Shown here: one piece after another, positions 45,265 through 54,394 of the stretch
Numbering within the stretch: position 1 is the first letter of the stretch
Layout: the number at the start of each line of letters is the position of its first letter
Source: Sinorhizobium fredii USDA 257
GTDB lineage: Bacteria > Pseudomonadota > Alphaproteobacteria > Rhizobiales > Rhizobiaceae
Direction: 5' to 3'
Length of the DNA stretch: 64,000 nt
Assembly (NCBI RefSeq): GCF_000265205.3
Contig: NC_018000.1
Location: 1,798,001 to 1,862,000, forward strand
Program-made: the position numbers and the translations under genes
The notes under the pieces: generated by a model
The model's input: the letters and a program-made list of their open reading frames with translations, nothing else
The model's database searches: none
What the model was told of the DNA's origin: nothing

Positions 45265-46803
45265 ATGACACGAGAAATTAGCCCTGAATGGAAAGCGTTG
45301 CTGTCAGAACTTGAGCGTCGGCGCGAGATTGCTCTCGCCTCGGGCGGCCCTGAGCGAATCGCCCGAGAGCACAAATACGATCGTTCGACGGCGCGCGAGC
45401 GGATAGCCAAGATCTCCGATCCAGGCACTTTCCTGGAAATCGGTACGTTTGTTACGACACCGACCGAGGACGGCTCACTACTCGCTTCGACCTTCGTCTG
45501 CGGTCTTACCGAGATCGACGGCCGTCCGGTCGCAATCGGCGCGGAAGATTACAGCGTAGAAGGCGGAGGAACGGGTGTTCATCTTGCCCGCTACAAGGGC
45601 GGATGGGGCGGTTTCATCGAAGAATTCGCGATCGGCTATAAAGTCCCGCTGGTGATGCTCATCAACGGTGTAGGTGGGTCAGTCATCCTGCAGGATCAGA
45701 TCGGCTATCCCGAGCTGCAATCGGCAAATCCGACCTATCCTATGTTTGACCTGCTGGAGCAGGTGCCAGTGCTCGCCGCGGTCCTCGGCCCGACCGCCGG
45801 AAGCTCCGCAGCGCGCGCCCATATTTCCCATTTCTCCGTCATGACCTCCGATAACGGCTGCCTGTTCGCCGGTGGGCCGCCGGTGGTCAAGCAGGCCCTG
45901 GGCCTCGACATCGACAAATTCGCGCTCGGAGGCGTTGCCGTACACACGCGCGCCTCTGGTCTTATCGACAACCATGCCGACAATGAAGATGCGGCACTCG
46001 CACAGATCAAACAGGTACTCGCCTACCTGCCGGATAACGTCAGCACACGCCCGGCCGTTCAGCATGAATGGCGGGCAAACGACCAAGAAGACCTGCTGAC
46101 AATCGTATCACCAACCCTTAGGCGCGCCTACGACGTCCATGCGCTGGTTCGCTGTTTGGTGGACCAAGACACGTTCTTCGAAATCGCACCCGACTATGGC
46201 CGCTCGCTGCGCACCGGCTTCGCCCGAATCGAAGGTCACACGATTGGCATTCTCGCCTCGGATGCTCGCTTCGTGGCAGGTTCACTTGATGTGCAGTCCT
46301 CGCTGAAGCAGGCGAAGTTTGTCGAACTTTGCGATCGTTTTCATATTCCGATTGCCTATCTAGTCGATGTTCCCGGCTTCCTCGTCGGCCCGAAGGCCGA
46401 GGAAGCAGGCGTCCTCAAATTCGGCGCGATGGCACTTCGCGCGATCCAACAGGCAAAGGTGCCAGTCATTACCGTCCAGGTCCGCCGGTCCTATGGTCTC
46501 GGCGGCGTCGCTACGGGGAGCCGTAACCCCATGAGCATCCGCCTGGTATGGCCGAGTGCTGCTTGGGGCGACATGCCGCTCGAAGGTGGTGTCGAGGCAG
46601 CCTTCCGCGCTCAGCTTGATGCCGCCCCGCCCGAACGGCGTGCCGAACTAAAGGCTCAGCTGACGCAGCGGTTCGAGGAGCAGACCTCGATCTGGCGCGC
46701 CGTTGAAAATTTTGGCGCCGAAGAAATGATCGACCCACGCGACACGAGGAAGTACCTCGCGCGGCTGATCAAGCTCGCCTATCGCAAAACGCTGGAGACG
46801 TAG
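45265..46803 (+). CDS. Acyl-CoA carboxylase beta subunit (carboxyltransferase)
   Basis: 512 residues, the normal length of propionyl/methylcrotonyl-CoA carboxylase beta chains. N-half: HKYDRSTARERIAKISDPGTFLEIG; oxyanion-type glycine blocks INGVGGS and TAGSSAARA. C-half: IPIAYLVDVPGFLVGPKAEEAG and the YGLGGVATGSRNP block. It transfers CO2 from the biotin of the 38889-40556 protein to an acyl-CoA. The start at 45265 follows GAGGAGGAATCA. Alpha and beta genes lie on opposite arms of the divergon. Confidence 0.92.
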   Translation: MTREISPEWKALLSELERRREIALASGGPERIAREHKYDRSTARERIAKISDPGTFLEIGTFVTTPTEDGSLLASTFVCGLTEIDGRPVAIGAEDYSVEGGGTGVHLARYKGGWGGFIEEFAIGYKVPLVMLINGVGGSVILQDQIGYPELQSANPTYPMFDLLEQVPVLAAVLGPTAGSSAARAHISHFSVMTSDNGCLFAGGPPVVKQALGLDIDKFALGGVAVHTRASGLIDNHADNEDAALAQIKQVLAYLPDNVSTRPAVQHEWRANDQEDLLTIVSPTLRRAYDVHALVRCLVDQDTFFEIAPDYGRSLRTGFARIEGHTIGILASDARFVAGSLDVQSSLKQAKFVELCDRFHIPIAYLVDVPGFLVGPKAEEAGVLKFGAMALRAIQQAKVPVITVQVRRSYGLGGVATGSRNPMSIRLVWPSAAWGDMPLEGGVEAAFRAQLDAAPPERRAELKAQLTQRFEEQTSIWRAVENFGAEEMIDPRDTRKYLARLIKLAYRKTLET

Positions 46804-46807
46804 CTTC

Positions 46808-48526
46808 ATGAGTTACGTCTCCGTTACCTCACCAGCAGGAAAGTCGCACCGAGCATTTTGGGCACGCTTCGCTCTCCTCTTGCCGGCGGTAGTCATTCTC
46901 GGTCTCTCCCTTGTCTGGCCCCTGGTGACGATCCTTCTGCGAAGCTTGCATGAAAAGGGGCGCGCGAACTTCTCGGATGCCTTTTACTTCGGTCACTATG
47001 CGGCGATCGTTCAGGATGACCTGCTCCGCCAAGTCGCCCTTCACAGCGTAATGCTCGCATTTGTGTCGATGATAGTAACGGTCGCCCTCGCCTTCCCCGC
47101 CGCGTACATCATCTCGCGTCTGTCGCGGCGGATATCGTCACTGATGATGATCCTCATTCTGATGCCTTTCTGGGTCTCGATCATCGTCCGGCTATTCGCC
47201 TTCACAACCATTCTCGGGCAACAGGGTATCATCAACTCCGCGGCCAGTTTCCTCGGTGTCGGTCCGCTCCCATTGCTCTACAACACCTTCGCTACGGTCC
47301 TCGGGATGGTGGCCTATCTGCTTCCGTACCTGATCCTGATCCTGGTATCGGCGATGATGTCGATCGACACATCGTTGCTGACGGCTGCACGAACAATGGG
47401 GGCAAGCGAACGCCGGGTGTTCACCGACATCTACTTCCCGCAGATTCGCCCTGCGTTGCTCGGCGGTAGCGTTCTGGTTTTCGTGCTCGGCCTCGGTTTC
47501 TTCCTGACACCGGCGATCCTGGGAGGACCCCACAATCTAACGATTCCGATCTTCATTCAGCAGCAGGTTCAGAATTACCAATGGGGCAAGGCTGCAGCGA
47601 TGGGAATCGTTCTCCTCGCCGTTTCCGTGATCGGCTACATGATCGCGTTGAAGATTGGTGGCAGAGGAATGCTATCGCCTGTTCAGCAGGGCTCCCGAGG
47701 CGCGGCTGCCCGAGATCCTCTCGGGCCAACGCTCGTCACCGCCCTATGTGCAGTGATCCTGGTTTTCGATCTCATGTTGCTGATCCTGCCGTTGCTCGTC
47801 GTCATTCCTACTTCGGTGACGGAAACGACCCAGATTCAGTTTCCTCCTGTGGGTTTCACAGGCAAATGGTTCATCGAAGCTGTCACGTCGTCGACATGGA
47901 TCGATGCGTTTCTCAAGAGCATGCGCGTAGGCGTCCTCACAGCAATCACTGCAACCCTGTGCGGACTGGCCCTAGCGCGCGTCGGCACTCGATCTAGGTC
48001 GTTGATGCTGAAGATGTCGATCCAGACGGTTGCCATCATCCCCCTGATTGTTCCCGTGATCCTGCTCGGGATCGGCATCTATGACGTACAGGGCAAGCTC
48101 AGATTGCTTGGCACGGACCTCGGCTTGATCATCGCCCATTCGGTGCTGTGCTTACCATTGGCCTTCCTGGTCCTGGCGAACTCGCTCGCTGCGGTGGACA
48201 TCTCGATCGAGCAGGCAGCTTGGACAATGGGCGCGAGCAACGCACGGGCCTTCCTAGGTGTGGTCGTTCCGATTGCTATGCCTGCCGTGACAGGTGCCTT
48301 CGTCATCTCATTCGTGACGTCGTGGGATGAGGCGGTGCTCGCCATGTTCCAGACCGAACTCGACAAAACTCTTCCGGTCACAATCTATTCTTTCCTGCGA
48401 AGCGGCATCACACCCGTCGTCTCCGCCGTCGCAACGATTGTTATTGTGCCGGTTCTCATCGGATCAATCGTCATCGCATTTCGATCGCTCACAGCCGGTC
48501 GCCGTGCACCGAAAGAGAGTACCTGA
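46808..48526 (+). CDS. Fused PotB-PotC-type ABC transporter permease
   Basis: 572 residues with two complete permease domains in one chain. Each has about six membrane segments and its own EAA loop: AARTMGASERRVFTDIYFPQ near residue 195 and AAWTMGASNARAFLGVVVPI near residue 475. A linker of about 25 polar residues near 285-310 (GGRGMLSPVQQGSRGAAARD) joins them. The fusion replaces the usual two genes and explains why only one permease gene is found. It works with the ATPase at 40572 and the binding protein at 41905. Confidence 0.92.
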   Translation: MSYVSVTSPAGKSHRAFWARFALLLPAVVILGLSLVWPLVTILLRSLHEKGRANFSDAFYFGHYAAIVQDDLLRQVALHSVMLAFVSMIVTVALAFPAAYIISRLSRRISSLMMILILMPFWVSIIVRLFAFTTILGQQGIINSAASFLGVGPLPLLYNTFATVLGMVAYLLPYLILILVSAMMSIDTSLLTAARTMGASERRVFTDIYFPQIRPALLGGSVLVFVLGLGFFLTPAILGGPHNLTIPIFIQQQVQNYQWGKAAAMGIVLLAVSVIGYMIALKIGGRGMLSPVQQGSRGAAARDPLGPTLVTALCAVILVFDLMLLILPLLVVIPTSVTETTQIQFPPVGFTGKWFIEAVTSSTWIDAFLKSMRVGVLTAITATLCGLALARVGTRSRSLMLKMSIQTVAIIPLIVPVILLGIGIYDVQGKLRLLGTDLGLIIAHSVLCLPLAFLVLANSLAAVDISIEQAAWTMGASNARAFLGVVVPIAMPAVTGAFVISFVTSWDEAVLAMFQTELDKTLPVTIYSFLRSGITPVVSAVATIVIVPVLIGSIVIAFRSLTAGRRAPKEST

Positions 48527-48530
48527 ACCC

Positions 48531-49709
48531 ATGCCCAAGGAACGTTTTCCCAGCGGTGCCGCCGCAATCGTCGGCGCCTTTGAATCTCCACGTCGAAAGG
48601 CGCCTGGGATCCACCCGTACCAGATTCATGCAGAGGTTGTCGCCGAGGCTCTGGCGGATGCCGGTTTGACGCTTTCCGATGTCGATGGCTTTGCCACCGC
48701 CGCTTCGTTTCCATCCGAGGCCGGGTGGCAGCTCAACGTCGTTGAAGTTGCAGAGTATGTGGGCATCAACCCGTCTTGGGTCTGCAGCACCGATATCGGG
48801 GGAGCTGCTCCGCTGAGCCACGTCGGCAACGCGGTCGCGGCGATTGAGGCGGGCCTCTGCCAAACTGTCGTCATCAGTTATGCATCGTCGGGTCGGTCTT
48901 GGCCGCTCCCTGCGACTGACTTCAACACCGGTCAGACAGGTCCCGGCGAATTGGAAGTTCCCTATGGTGTCTCGACCATCTCGGCCTATGCGCTGGCCGC
49001 GACGCGCTACATGCACCAGTACGGACTTCGATCGGAAGAACTAGCTCAGATCGCTGTCCAGGCACGTCGCTACGCGAACCTTAACCCGCAGGCTATGTAC
49101 CGCGACCTTATCACAGTCGATGACGTACTCTCGTCACCAATGATATCCACGCCCCTTCGAAAGCTCGATTGCTGCGTGGTTAGCGACTCCGGCGGAGCGA
49201 TCGTCGTCACGTCGAAAGAACAATCTCGCGACACCCGCCGAGGCGGGCCTTTGGTTCTCGGCTTCGGCGAAGCGGTCAGCCATAGCCAGATGAACCAGAT
49301 GCGTGACCTGACGACGACAAGCGCGGAATTCTCCGGTCGTCGCGCGTTCGAGTCGGCTGGCTTGAGTCCGAACGATATCAAGGTCGCCCAGATCTATGAC
49401 TCCTTCACCATCACCGTGGCGCTGTCGCTCGAGGCGCTTGGCTTCGTGCCAAAGGGTGAGGTCGGCCGCTTCATCGCTGACGGCGGAATTGCCCCGGGCG
49501 GTAGGCTTCCGATCAACACCGATGGCGGCGGTCTCTCATCCAACCATGCCGGTCGACGGGGAATGTTTGCAATCATCGAAGCGGTCCGCCAGCTCCGCGG
49601 AGAAAGCCCGGGACTGCAACTAGAGAATTCGGAGCTTTGCCTCGTCAACGGAACCGGTGGCTGGTTGTCGGCAACTTCGACCCTCATCCTTGGAGGAAAT
49701 AATGTTTGA
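48531..49709 (+). CDS. Thiolase-superfamily protein of the lipid-transfer/Ltp2 (retro-aldolase-like) type
   Basis: 392 residues with the thiolase fold pattern. Where classical thiolases carry the nucleophilic Cys (CxSG), this protein reads STDIGGAAPLSH (86-97), so the Cys is replaced by Gly. C85 is seven positions early and does not fit. The C-terminal His is kept (SSNHAGRRG), and a Gly-rich loop (NGTGG) closes the chain. Such Cys-less thiolases, paired with DUF35 proteins, include the steroid side-chain aldolase Ltp2. A retro-aldol cleavage of a beta-hydroxyacyl-CoA is therefore the best guess. It overlaps the DUF35-type gene by eight bases. Confidence 0.82.
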   Translation: MPKERFPSGAAAIVGAFESPRRKAPGIHPYQIHAEVVAEALADAGLTLSDVDGFATAASFPSEAGWQLNVVEVAEYVGINPSWVCSTDIGGAAPLSHVGNAVAAIEAGLCQTVVISYASSGRSWPLPATDFNTGQTGPGELEVPYGVSTISAYALAATRYMHQYGLRSEELAQIAVQARRYANLNPQAMYRDLITVDDVLSSPMISTPLRKLDCCVVSDSGGAIVVTSKEQSRDTRRGGPLVLGFGEAVSHSQMNQMRDLTTTSAEFSGRRAFESAGLSPNDIKVAQIYDSFTITVALSLEALGFVPKGEVGRFIADGGIAPGGRLPINTDGGGLSSNHAGRRGMFAIIEAVRQLRGESPGLQLENSELCLVNGTGGWLSATSTLILGGNNV

Positions 49710-50109
49710 GATGACCTCTGTGCTCCCCGTGCACAATGCAATTTCGGAGCCTTGGTTCGACGCAATCAATCGCGACGTCCTTCTTCTCCAGAGGGATCCG
49801 CTCACGGGCAGCGTTCAGATGTATCCGCGCGCCAGAGTCGTGGGCTTTCCGGAACGCGAGCCGGAGTGGATCGAAGCGTCTGGCCGGGCCACGCTCCATT
49901 CCTTCACAGTGGTTCACAGGTCGGTACATCGCGAGTTCTCATCCCTGACGCCATTCGTCATCGCGCTCGTCGATCTTGAAGAAGGTGCACGCATGACGAG
50001 CTGGATCGTGGATACGCCTATCGAGAACATCCGCTGCGACATGGCGCTGAAGCTCGTTTTTCGCGAGATCCACTCGGGTCTCAAAATGCCCTGCTTTGTT
50101 GAGGCTTGA
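49702..50109 (+). CDS. DUF35-type OB-fold partner protein lacking zinc-ribbon cysteines
   Basis: 135 residues from ATG 49702 behind GGAGGAAATA. Pattern: N-terminal helix with EPWFDAINRDVLLLQRDP, then MYPRA, followed by the OB-fold strands (ATLHSFTVVHRSV, FVIALVDLEEGARMTSWIV). DUF35 proteins normally carry two Cys pairs around the YPR segment. Here the positions read LLLQRDPLTGSVQMYPRARV with no Cys, so no zinc is bound. The family binds to thiolase-like enzymes as an obligate partner and holds the CoA chain. The gene overlap with the thiolase-like gene fits a complex. Confidence 0.8.
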   Translation: MFEMTSVLPVHNAISEPWFDAINRDVLLLQRDPLTGSVQMYPRARVVGFPEREPEWIEASGRATLHSFTVVHRSVHREFSSLTPFVIALVDLEEGARMTSWIVDTPIENIRCDMALKLVFREIHSGLKMPCFVEA

Positions 50110-50111
50110 AG

Positions 50112-50555
50112 ATGGAAGTTGTTTTTAGGGATATTGAAGAAGGTGCTGCCTTCGTATCGGCGGGGCGGACTGTCACTGAAGCTGATATCGTGAATTTCGC
50201 TGGTCTGAGTGGAGACTTTAACCCCCTTCACATGGACGAGGAGTGGGTGCGTGCGAACACAAAGTTTCCTACGAGGATCGCTCATGGGTTGCTGGTTCAT
50301 TCGATCGGCGAAGGCCTGACCTGCGCCGAACTTTCAGGATGGAAAATCCTCGCATTCCTTGAAACTCAGCGGAAGATGCTTCTGCCGGTGCTACCTGGTG
50401 ACCGGATTTCACAGCGTTACACCGTTAAATCGAAAAAGCCGAGCTCGAAGGACCCCTCCCGCGGAGTTGTGGAGGTCGAGGTCGCCATTACCAACCACCG
50501 CGGCGAGGTCGTTCAAGAGGGCTACAACAAATATCTGATCGGAGGAGAGGGCTGA
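50112..50555 (+). CDS. MaoC-like hydratase (hotdog fold)
   Basis: 147 residues. The R-specific hydratase motif is complete: GDFNPLHMDEEW followed by FPTRIAHGLLVHS, with catalytic Asp and His. It adds water to an enoyl-CoA to give a beta-hydroxyacyl-CoA, which would be the substrate of the aldolase-like protein encoded upstream. I choose ATG 50112, which has GAGG seven bases in front, over the in-frame TTG at 50106. It ends by sharing one base with the SDR start. Confidence 0.9.
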   Translation: MEVVFRDIEEGAAFVSAGRTVTEADIVNFAGLSGDFNPLHMDEEWVRANTKFPTRIAHGLLVHSIGEGLTCAELSGWKILAFLETQRKMLLPVLPGDRISQRYTVKSKKPSSKDPSRGVVEVEVAITNHRGEVVQEGYNKYLIGGEG

Positions 50556-51295
50556 TGCGTGGTTTGGAAGGTAAGATCATCATTCTGACGGGTGGGGCGC
50601 AAGGTATCGGCAAGTCCACGGCTCTCCGCCTCGCGGAAGAACGCGCAGTGGTTATCGTCGCAGATCGTAACCTCGAAGGCGCCGAAGCGGTCGCGGCGGA
50701 AATCCGTTCGAGCGGAGGAAAGGCGAGATCGATTCAACTGGATGTATCGAGCAAGCAGAGCTGGCAGGATGCAGTGGCGACATTAAAGGACGAGCACGGC
50801 GGTGTTGACGGTCTCGTCAACAATGCTGGTGTGACCCGCGACAAATCGCTCCTGAAGATGGCTGAGGAAGACTGGGATCTTGTCATCGACGTCAATCTGA
50901 AGGGGGCATGGCTGGGCTGCCAGGCGGTAGTGCCCCTGATGGTCGGCCGCAATGGCGGTTCCATTGTCAATCTGTCGTCTGAGTCCCGCTGGGGCGCGTT
51001 CGGACAGTCGAACTATGCTTCCGCAAAGGCCGGGCTCGTCGGGTTGACACGCACGGTCGCACTTGAACAGGCCCGAAACGGAATTCGGGTAAACGCCATC
51101 GCACCGGGTACCACTATGACACCGATGGTCGAAGCTGTTCCGGAAGATATCCGCAAGGGTTGGCTAGACAACATCCCTCTGCGGCGTGAAGCACAGCCAT
51201 CTGAGATAGCGGCAGCGATCGTGTTCCTGCTCTCGGATGACGCAAGTTATGTTACTGGCCAAATCCTTGGTGTGAATGGTGGATCTGCACTTTAG
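50555..51295 (+). CDS. Short-chain dehydrogenase/reductase (FabG-like)
   Basis: 246 residues, classical SDR with intact TGGAQGIGKS cofactor loop, NNAG, Ser and the YASAK catalytic pair, and the GQILGVNGGSAL end. In this operon it would reduce or oxidise a hydroxy- or keto-acyl-CoA, or the ketone/aldehyde released by C-C cleavage. It is translationally coupled to the hydratase gene (one-base overlap) and is the last gene of the plus arm. Confidence 0.9.
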   Translation: MRGLEGKIIILTGGAQGIGKSTALRLAEERAVVIVADRNLEGAEAVAAEIRSSGGKARSIQLDVSSKQSWQDAVATLKDEHGGVDGLVNNAGVTRDKSLLKMAEEDWDLVIDVNLKGAWLGCQAVVPLMVGRNGGSIVNLSSESRWGAFGQSNYASAKAGLVGLTRTVALEQARNGIRVNAIAPGTTMTPMVEAVPEDIRKGWLDNIPLRREAQPSEIAAAIVFLLSDDASYVTGQILGVNGGSAL

Positions 51296-51573
51296 CATTC
51301 CGGTACAGCTGCTGCTTGCTCCGCGATTGGAGCATGTTCCCGTACGCTGTCCCAGAGACAGCACGGAGGAACGGATTGCGGATGCAGCACCCACTGGGTG
51401 AATCTGCGGGGTTCGAGCAGATAGCTCCAGGTACAAACCGGGCACTGCAGACGCAGTTTGTGCGAGTCGGGCAGCTCGTCAAGGCCTTCCTGTAAGGTGA
51501 CTGCCGGTGGTGGTGTTGCCAATGCGGCACGCAAGCTCTCGCCTTCCGCCGCGCTATTCGCAGATTGGCTCAA
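51292..51573 (-). CDS. Possible small Cys-containing protein
   Basis: 93 residues from a TTG codon. It contains CPVC and a later CC, a spacing that could hold zinc, and the codon use looks protein-like. Against it: no ribosome site, an in-frame stop shortly upstream and no recognised family. It might be the end of a decayed gene. It lies downstream of the demethylase-like gene, in the 377-base gap 51296-51672. Confidence 0.35.
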   Translation of the reverse strand: MSQSANSAAEGESLRAALATPPPAVTLQEGLDELPDSHKLRLQCPVCTWSYLLEPRRFTQWVLHPQSVPPCCLWDSVREHAPIAEQAAAVPEC

Positions 51574-51633
51574 GCAATCGGTTCGTTACGGCCGAGCGCA
51601 GCTCGTCATTAGCCCGCTCAAACTGGAGCAAAT

Positions 51634-51662
51634 GCCGGGAGGCGAACGCTTCGTCTCCCGGC
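51634..51662 (-). terminator. Hairpin downstream of the demethylase-like gene
   Basis: GCCGGGAG (51634-51641) and CTCCCGGC (51655-51662) form a perfect 8-bp stem with a 13-nt loop, about 10 bases past the stop codon of the minus-strand gene. It is the likely transcript end, although no T-run is present. Confidence 0.55.
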
Positions 51663-51672
51663 TTCGTACGCT

Positions 51673-54123
51673 TCAGCCGCGAACTCGTTCCCCTTTGGCG
51701 TCATACCATGGTCCGAACTGGACCTCGACCGGGTACCGTCTCATGGCGACCTCGACTTCCCAGGTCCCGCCTGCGAGCCAGTCTTTCGTGACGCCCTCGT
51801 CATTCGAGACATAGCCGAGGCCGAGCGAAGCCTTGATCCGGTGACCGTACGCTCCGGACATAATCGATCCGATGATCTTGCCGTCCCGCAGCAGAGGTTC
51901 GTGGTGGAAGAGCATGGGGGCGTCGCCGTCGGACACGACGTTCACCTGCACCAGCCGTTTCTTGACGGTGCCCTGCTCCTTCTGGCGAAGAAGCGCTTCG
52001 CGGCCGATGAAGCCGCCCGGCTTGTCCATAGCGACGGCAAAGCCAAGGCCACCTTCGAAGGGCGTATCCTCTTCGCCAATGTCATGACCCCAGTGACGAT
52101 AGCCTTTCTCTATTCGCAGCGAGTTCAACGCGAAGAAGCCGGCATTCCTGAGACTGAGGTCCTTGCCCGCTTCGGCAAGGACGTCGTAGACATGCGCGGC
52201 TTGCTCGGCCGGGACATATAGCTCGTATCCAAGCTCTCCGACGAAGGTCAGTCGGCTAGCGCGAACACGGGCGTAGCCGAGATCGATCTCGCGGCTGTAA
52301 CCGAACGGAAAGGCCTCGCTCGAGAAATCATCAGGGGAAACACGCGACATAAGTTCGCGCGACTTCGGTCCCCAGATTGCAAGCATCGCCAAGCCCGAGG
52401 TCACATCGGTAATGTACACACGGGCGTGGTCGGGAACGTGGCGCTTGAACCAGGCGAGGTCGCGTCGTTGCGAGACGGCCACCGTCACCACCATGAAGGA
52501 TTGGTCGCCAAGACGCGTAACCGTAACGTCTGCCTCGATACCACCCGCTTCATTGAGCCACTGAGTGTAGACGACGCGACCAATCTCGACGTTGCAGTCG
52601 TTCGCGCTGATCCAGTTCAGGGCCTTCAATGCATCCGGGCCTTCGACGAGATATTTTACGAAGCAACTGTGATCGAAGAGGGAAACATTCTCCGCCGTAT
52701 TGCGGCATTCGACAGCAACATTCTCAAACCAGCTTGGCTTTGCATACGAATATTGAATATTGGCCAGCTCGTCCGGCGTACCGTAGAAGCCAGGCCGTTC
52801 CCACCCAGCAAGCTCGGTCATGAAGGCGCCGGATGCAAGCAGACGATCGTGAAACGGAGAGCGGCGAACGCCGCGGGCGGTTGTGAACTGACGGCTCGGC
52901 CAATGCATGTCAAAGTTAAGGCCAAGCGACTCGACTGTCCGTTCTTCGAGGTAACGACGATTGCGCTGGAAGCTTTGAGTGCGTCGGATGTCAACGTCAA
53001 TAAGATCAACCGGAGGGCGGCCGTCTCGAATCCAAGCTGCCAAGGCCTTGCCTACGCCGCCCGAAGACAGAATGCCGATAGAGTTGAAGCCCGTTGCGCA
53101 GAAAAGGCCGGCAACTTCAGGGGTTTCACCGAGAAGGTATCTGTTGTCTGGCGTGAAGCTTTCCGGGCCGTTGAAGAAGAGCTGCATCCCCGTACGCTCA
53201 AGCAGCGGAACACGGACTGTCGCAGCCTCGAGATGCGGAGCGATATGATCAATGTCCTCGGGAAGCGTATCGAAGCAGAAGCTTTCGGATATCCCCTTTT
53301 GACCCCATGGCTTTGCAACCGGTTCGAAGAATCCAACCAGAAGCTTACCTGCATCTTCCTTGTAATAGGTCCACTCGTCCGAGAGGAACAACACAGGCAG
53401 GTTCCTGGGAAGGCCGGGGATCGCTTCGGTGACGACATAGAAATGCTCAGCCGCGTGAAGCGGGATGTTTACGCCGATTTTTGCGGCAAGGTCGCGAGAC
53501 CACATACCACCGCAGATGACCACCGTGCGGGCTTCGATTTTACCGTTGTCGGTCATGACGCCGACGGCCTTGCCATTCTCGACCAGGACTTGGTTGACGA
53601 GCAGATTCTCGATAATACGAGCCCCACCCATACGGGCGCCCTTGGCGTAGGCCATCGTGACATCCGCGGGGTTCACTTGTCCGTCATTGGGGAACCAGAA
53701 CCCACCGACCAAGCCGTCGGTATTGATGGGGGTCCAACGTTCTTTGATTTGGCCGGGAGTGACAGCCTCAACGGGAAGACCGAAGTTTCTTCCCATGGAT
53801 GCTCCACGAGCGAGCTCTTCATAGCGAGCTTGATTGGTAGCAACGCGAAGAGAGCCGGACCGGCGGAAGCCGGTAGCCTGACCCGTTTCCGCCTCGAGCT
53901 GACCGAACAACTCTCCCGTATATTGGGCAAGCTCTGTCATCTGACGTGTCGCACGAAGCTGTGTGACCAGACCCGCAGCATGCCAAGTGGTGCCGCTCGT
54001 CAGTTGGCGCCGCTCGCACAAAATGACATTTGTTATACCGAGTTTCGTGAGGTGGTAAGCTATGGAGCAGCCTGCAATACCGCCGCCAACAATGACGACG
54101 TCGGCCCTCGATGGAATGTCCAT
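51673..54123 (-). CDS. Dimethylglycine/sarcosine dehydrogenase-like FAD protein with GcvT domain
   Basis: 816 residues, the length of bacterial dimethylglycine dehydrogenase-like proteins. The N-terminal FAD domain ([17 protein letters not shown]) contains [10 protein letters not shown], in which His48 is the likely covalent FAD attachment site. The C-terminal half (about 420-816) is a folate-binding GcvT-type domain ([34 protein letters not shown]). Such enzymes remove an N-methyl group, pass electrons to ETF and the one-carbon unit to tetrahydrofolate. The nearby ETF:quinone oxidoreductase, FolD and PurU genes complete that route. Confidence 0.88.
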   Translation of the reverse strand: MDIPSRADVVIVGGGIAGCSIAYHLTKLGITNVILCERRQLTSGTTWHAAGLVTQLRATRQMTELAQYTGELFGQLEAETGQATGFRRSGSLRVATNQARYEELARGASMGRNFGLPVEAVTPGQIKERWTPINTDGLVGGFWFPNDGQVNPADVTMAYAKGARMGGARIIENLLVNQVLVENGKAVGVMTDNGKIEARTVVICGGMWSRDLAAKIGVNIPLHAAEHFYVVTEAIPGLPRNLPVLFLSDEWTYYKEDAGKLLVGFFEPVAKPWGQKGISESFCFDTLPEDIDHIAPHLEAATVRVPLLERTGMQLFFNGPESFTPDNRYLLGETPEVAGLFCATGFNSIGILSSGGVGKALAAWIRDGRPPVDLIDVDIRRTQSFQRNRRYLEERTVESLGLNFDMHWPSRQFTTARGVRRSPFHDRLLASGAFMTELAGWERPGFYGTPDELANIQYSYAKPSWFENVAVECRNTAENVSLFDHSCFVKYLVEGPDALKALNWISANDCNVEIGRVVYTQWLNEAGGIEADVTVTRLGDQSFMVVTVAVSQRRDLAWFKRHVPDHARVYITDVTSGLAMLAIWGPKSRELMSRVSPDDFSSEAFPFGYSREIDLGYARVRASRLTFVGELGYELYVPAEQAAHVYDVLAEAGKDLSLRNAGFFALNSLRIEKGYRHWGHDIGEEDTPFEGGLGFAVAMDKPGGFIGREALLRQKEQGTVKKRLVQVNVVSDGDAPMLFHHEPLLRDGKIIGSIMSGAYGHRIKASLGLGYVSNDEGVTKDWLAGGTWEVEVAMRRYPVEVQFGPWYDAKGERVRG

Positions 54124-54394
54124 TACTCGATTCCTTCTTTAGGGTATTAGTGCATCCACCCGTCTCCAACCGCGAGCGCCTTGGCCCTGGCCGCCCCCTC
54201 TTGCGATCGTTGCTTTTTCCATAGGAGACAGGTTCTCATCAAAGGTCACTCAGCCTTCCACGCTTTGCCAAAGAGCGTTTCACCAGGCCTCGTTAACAGC
54301 GATCATAGCAACACAGATGTTGAAACTCTACAGAAAATATGCTGAGTTTGCATTCGAAAATGGCTTCGCGCTTCATCCGTCAGAGGAACGAGAA

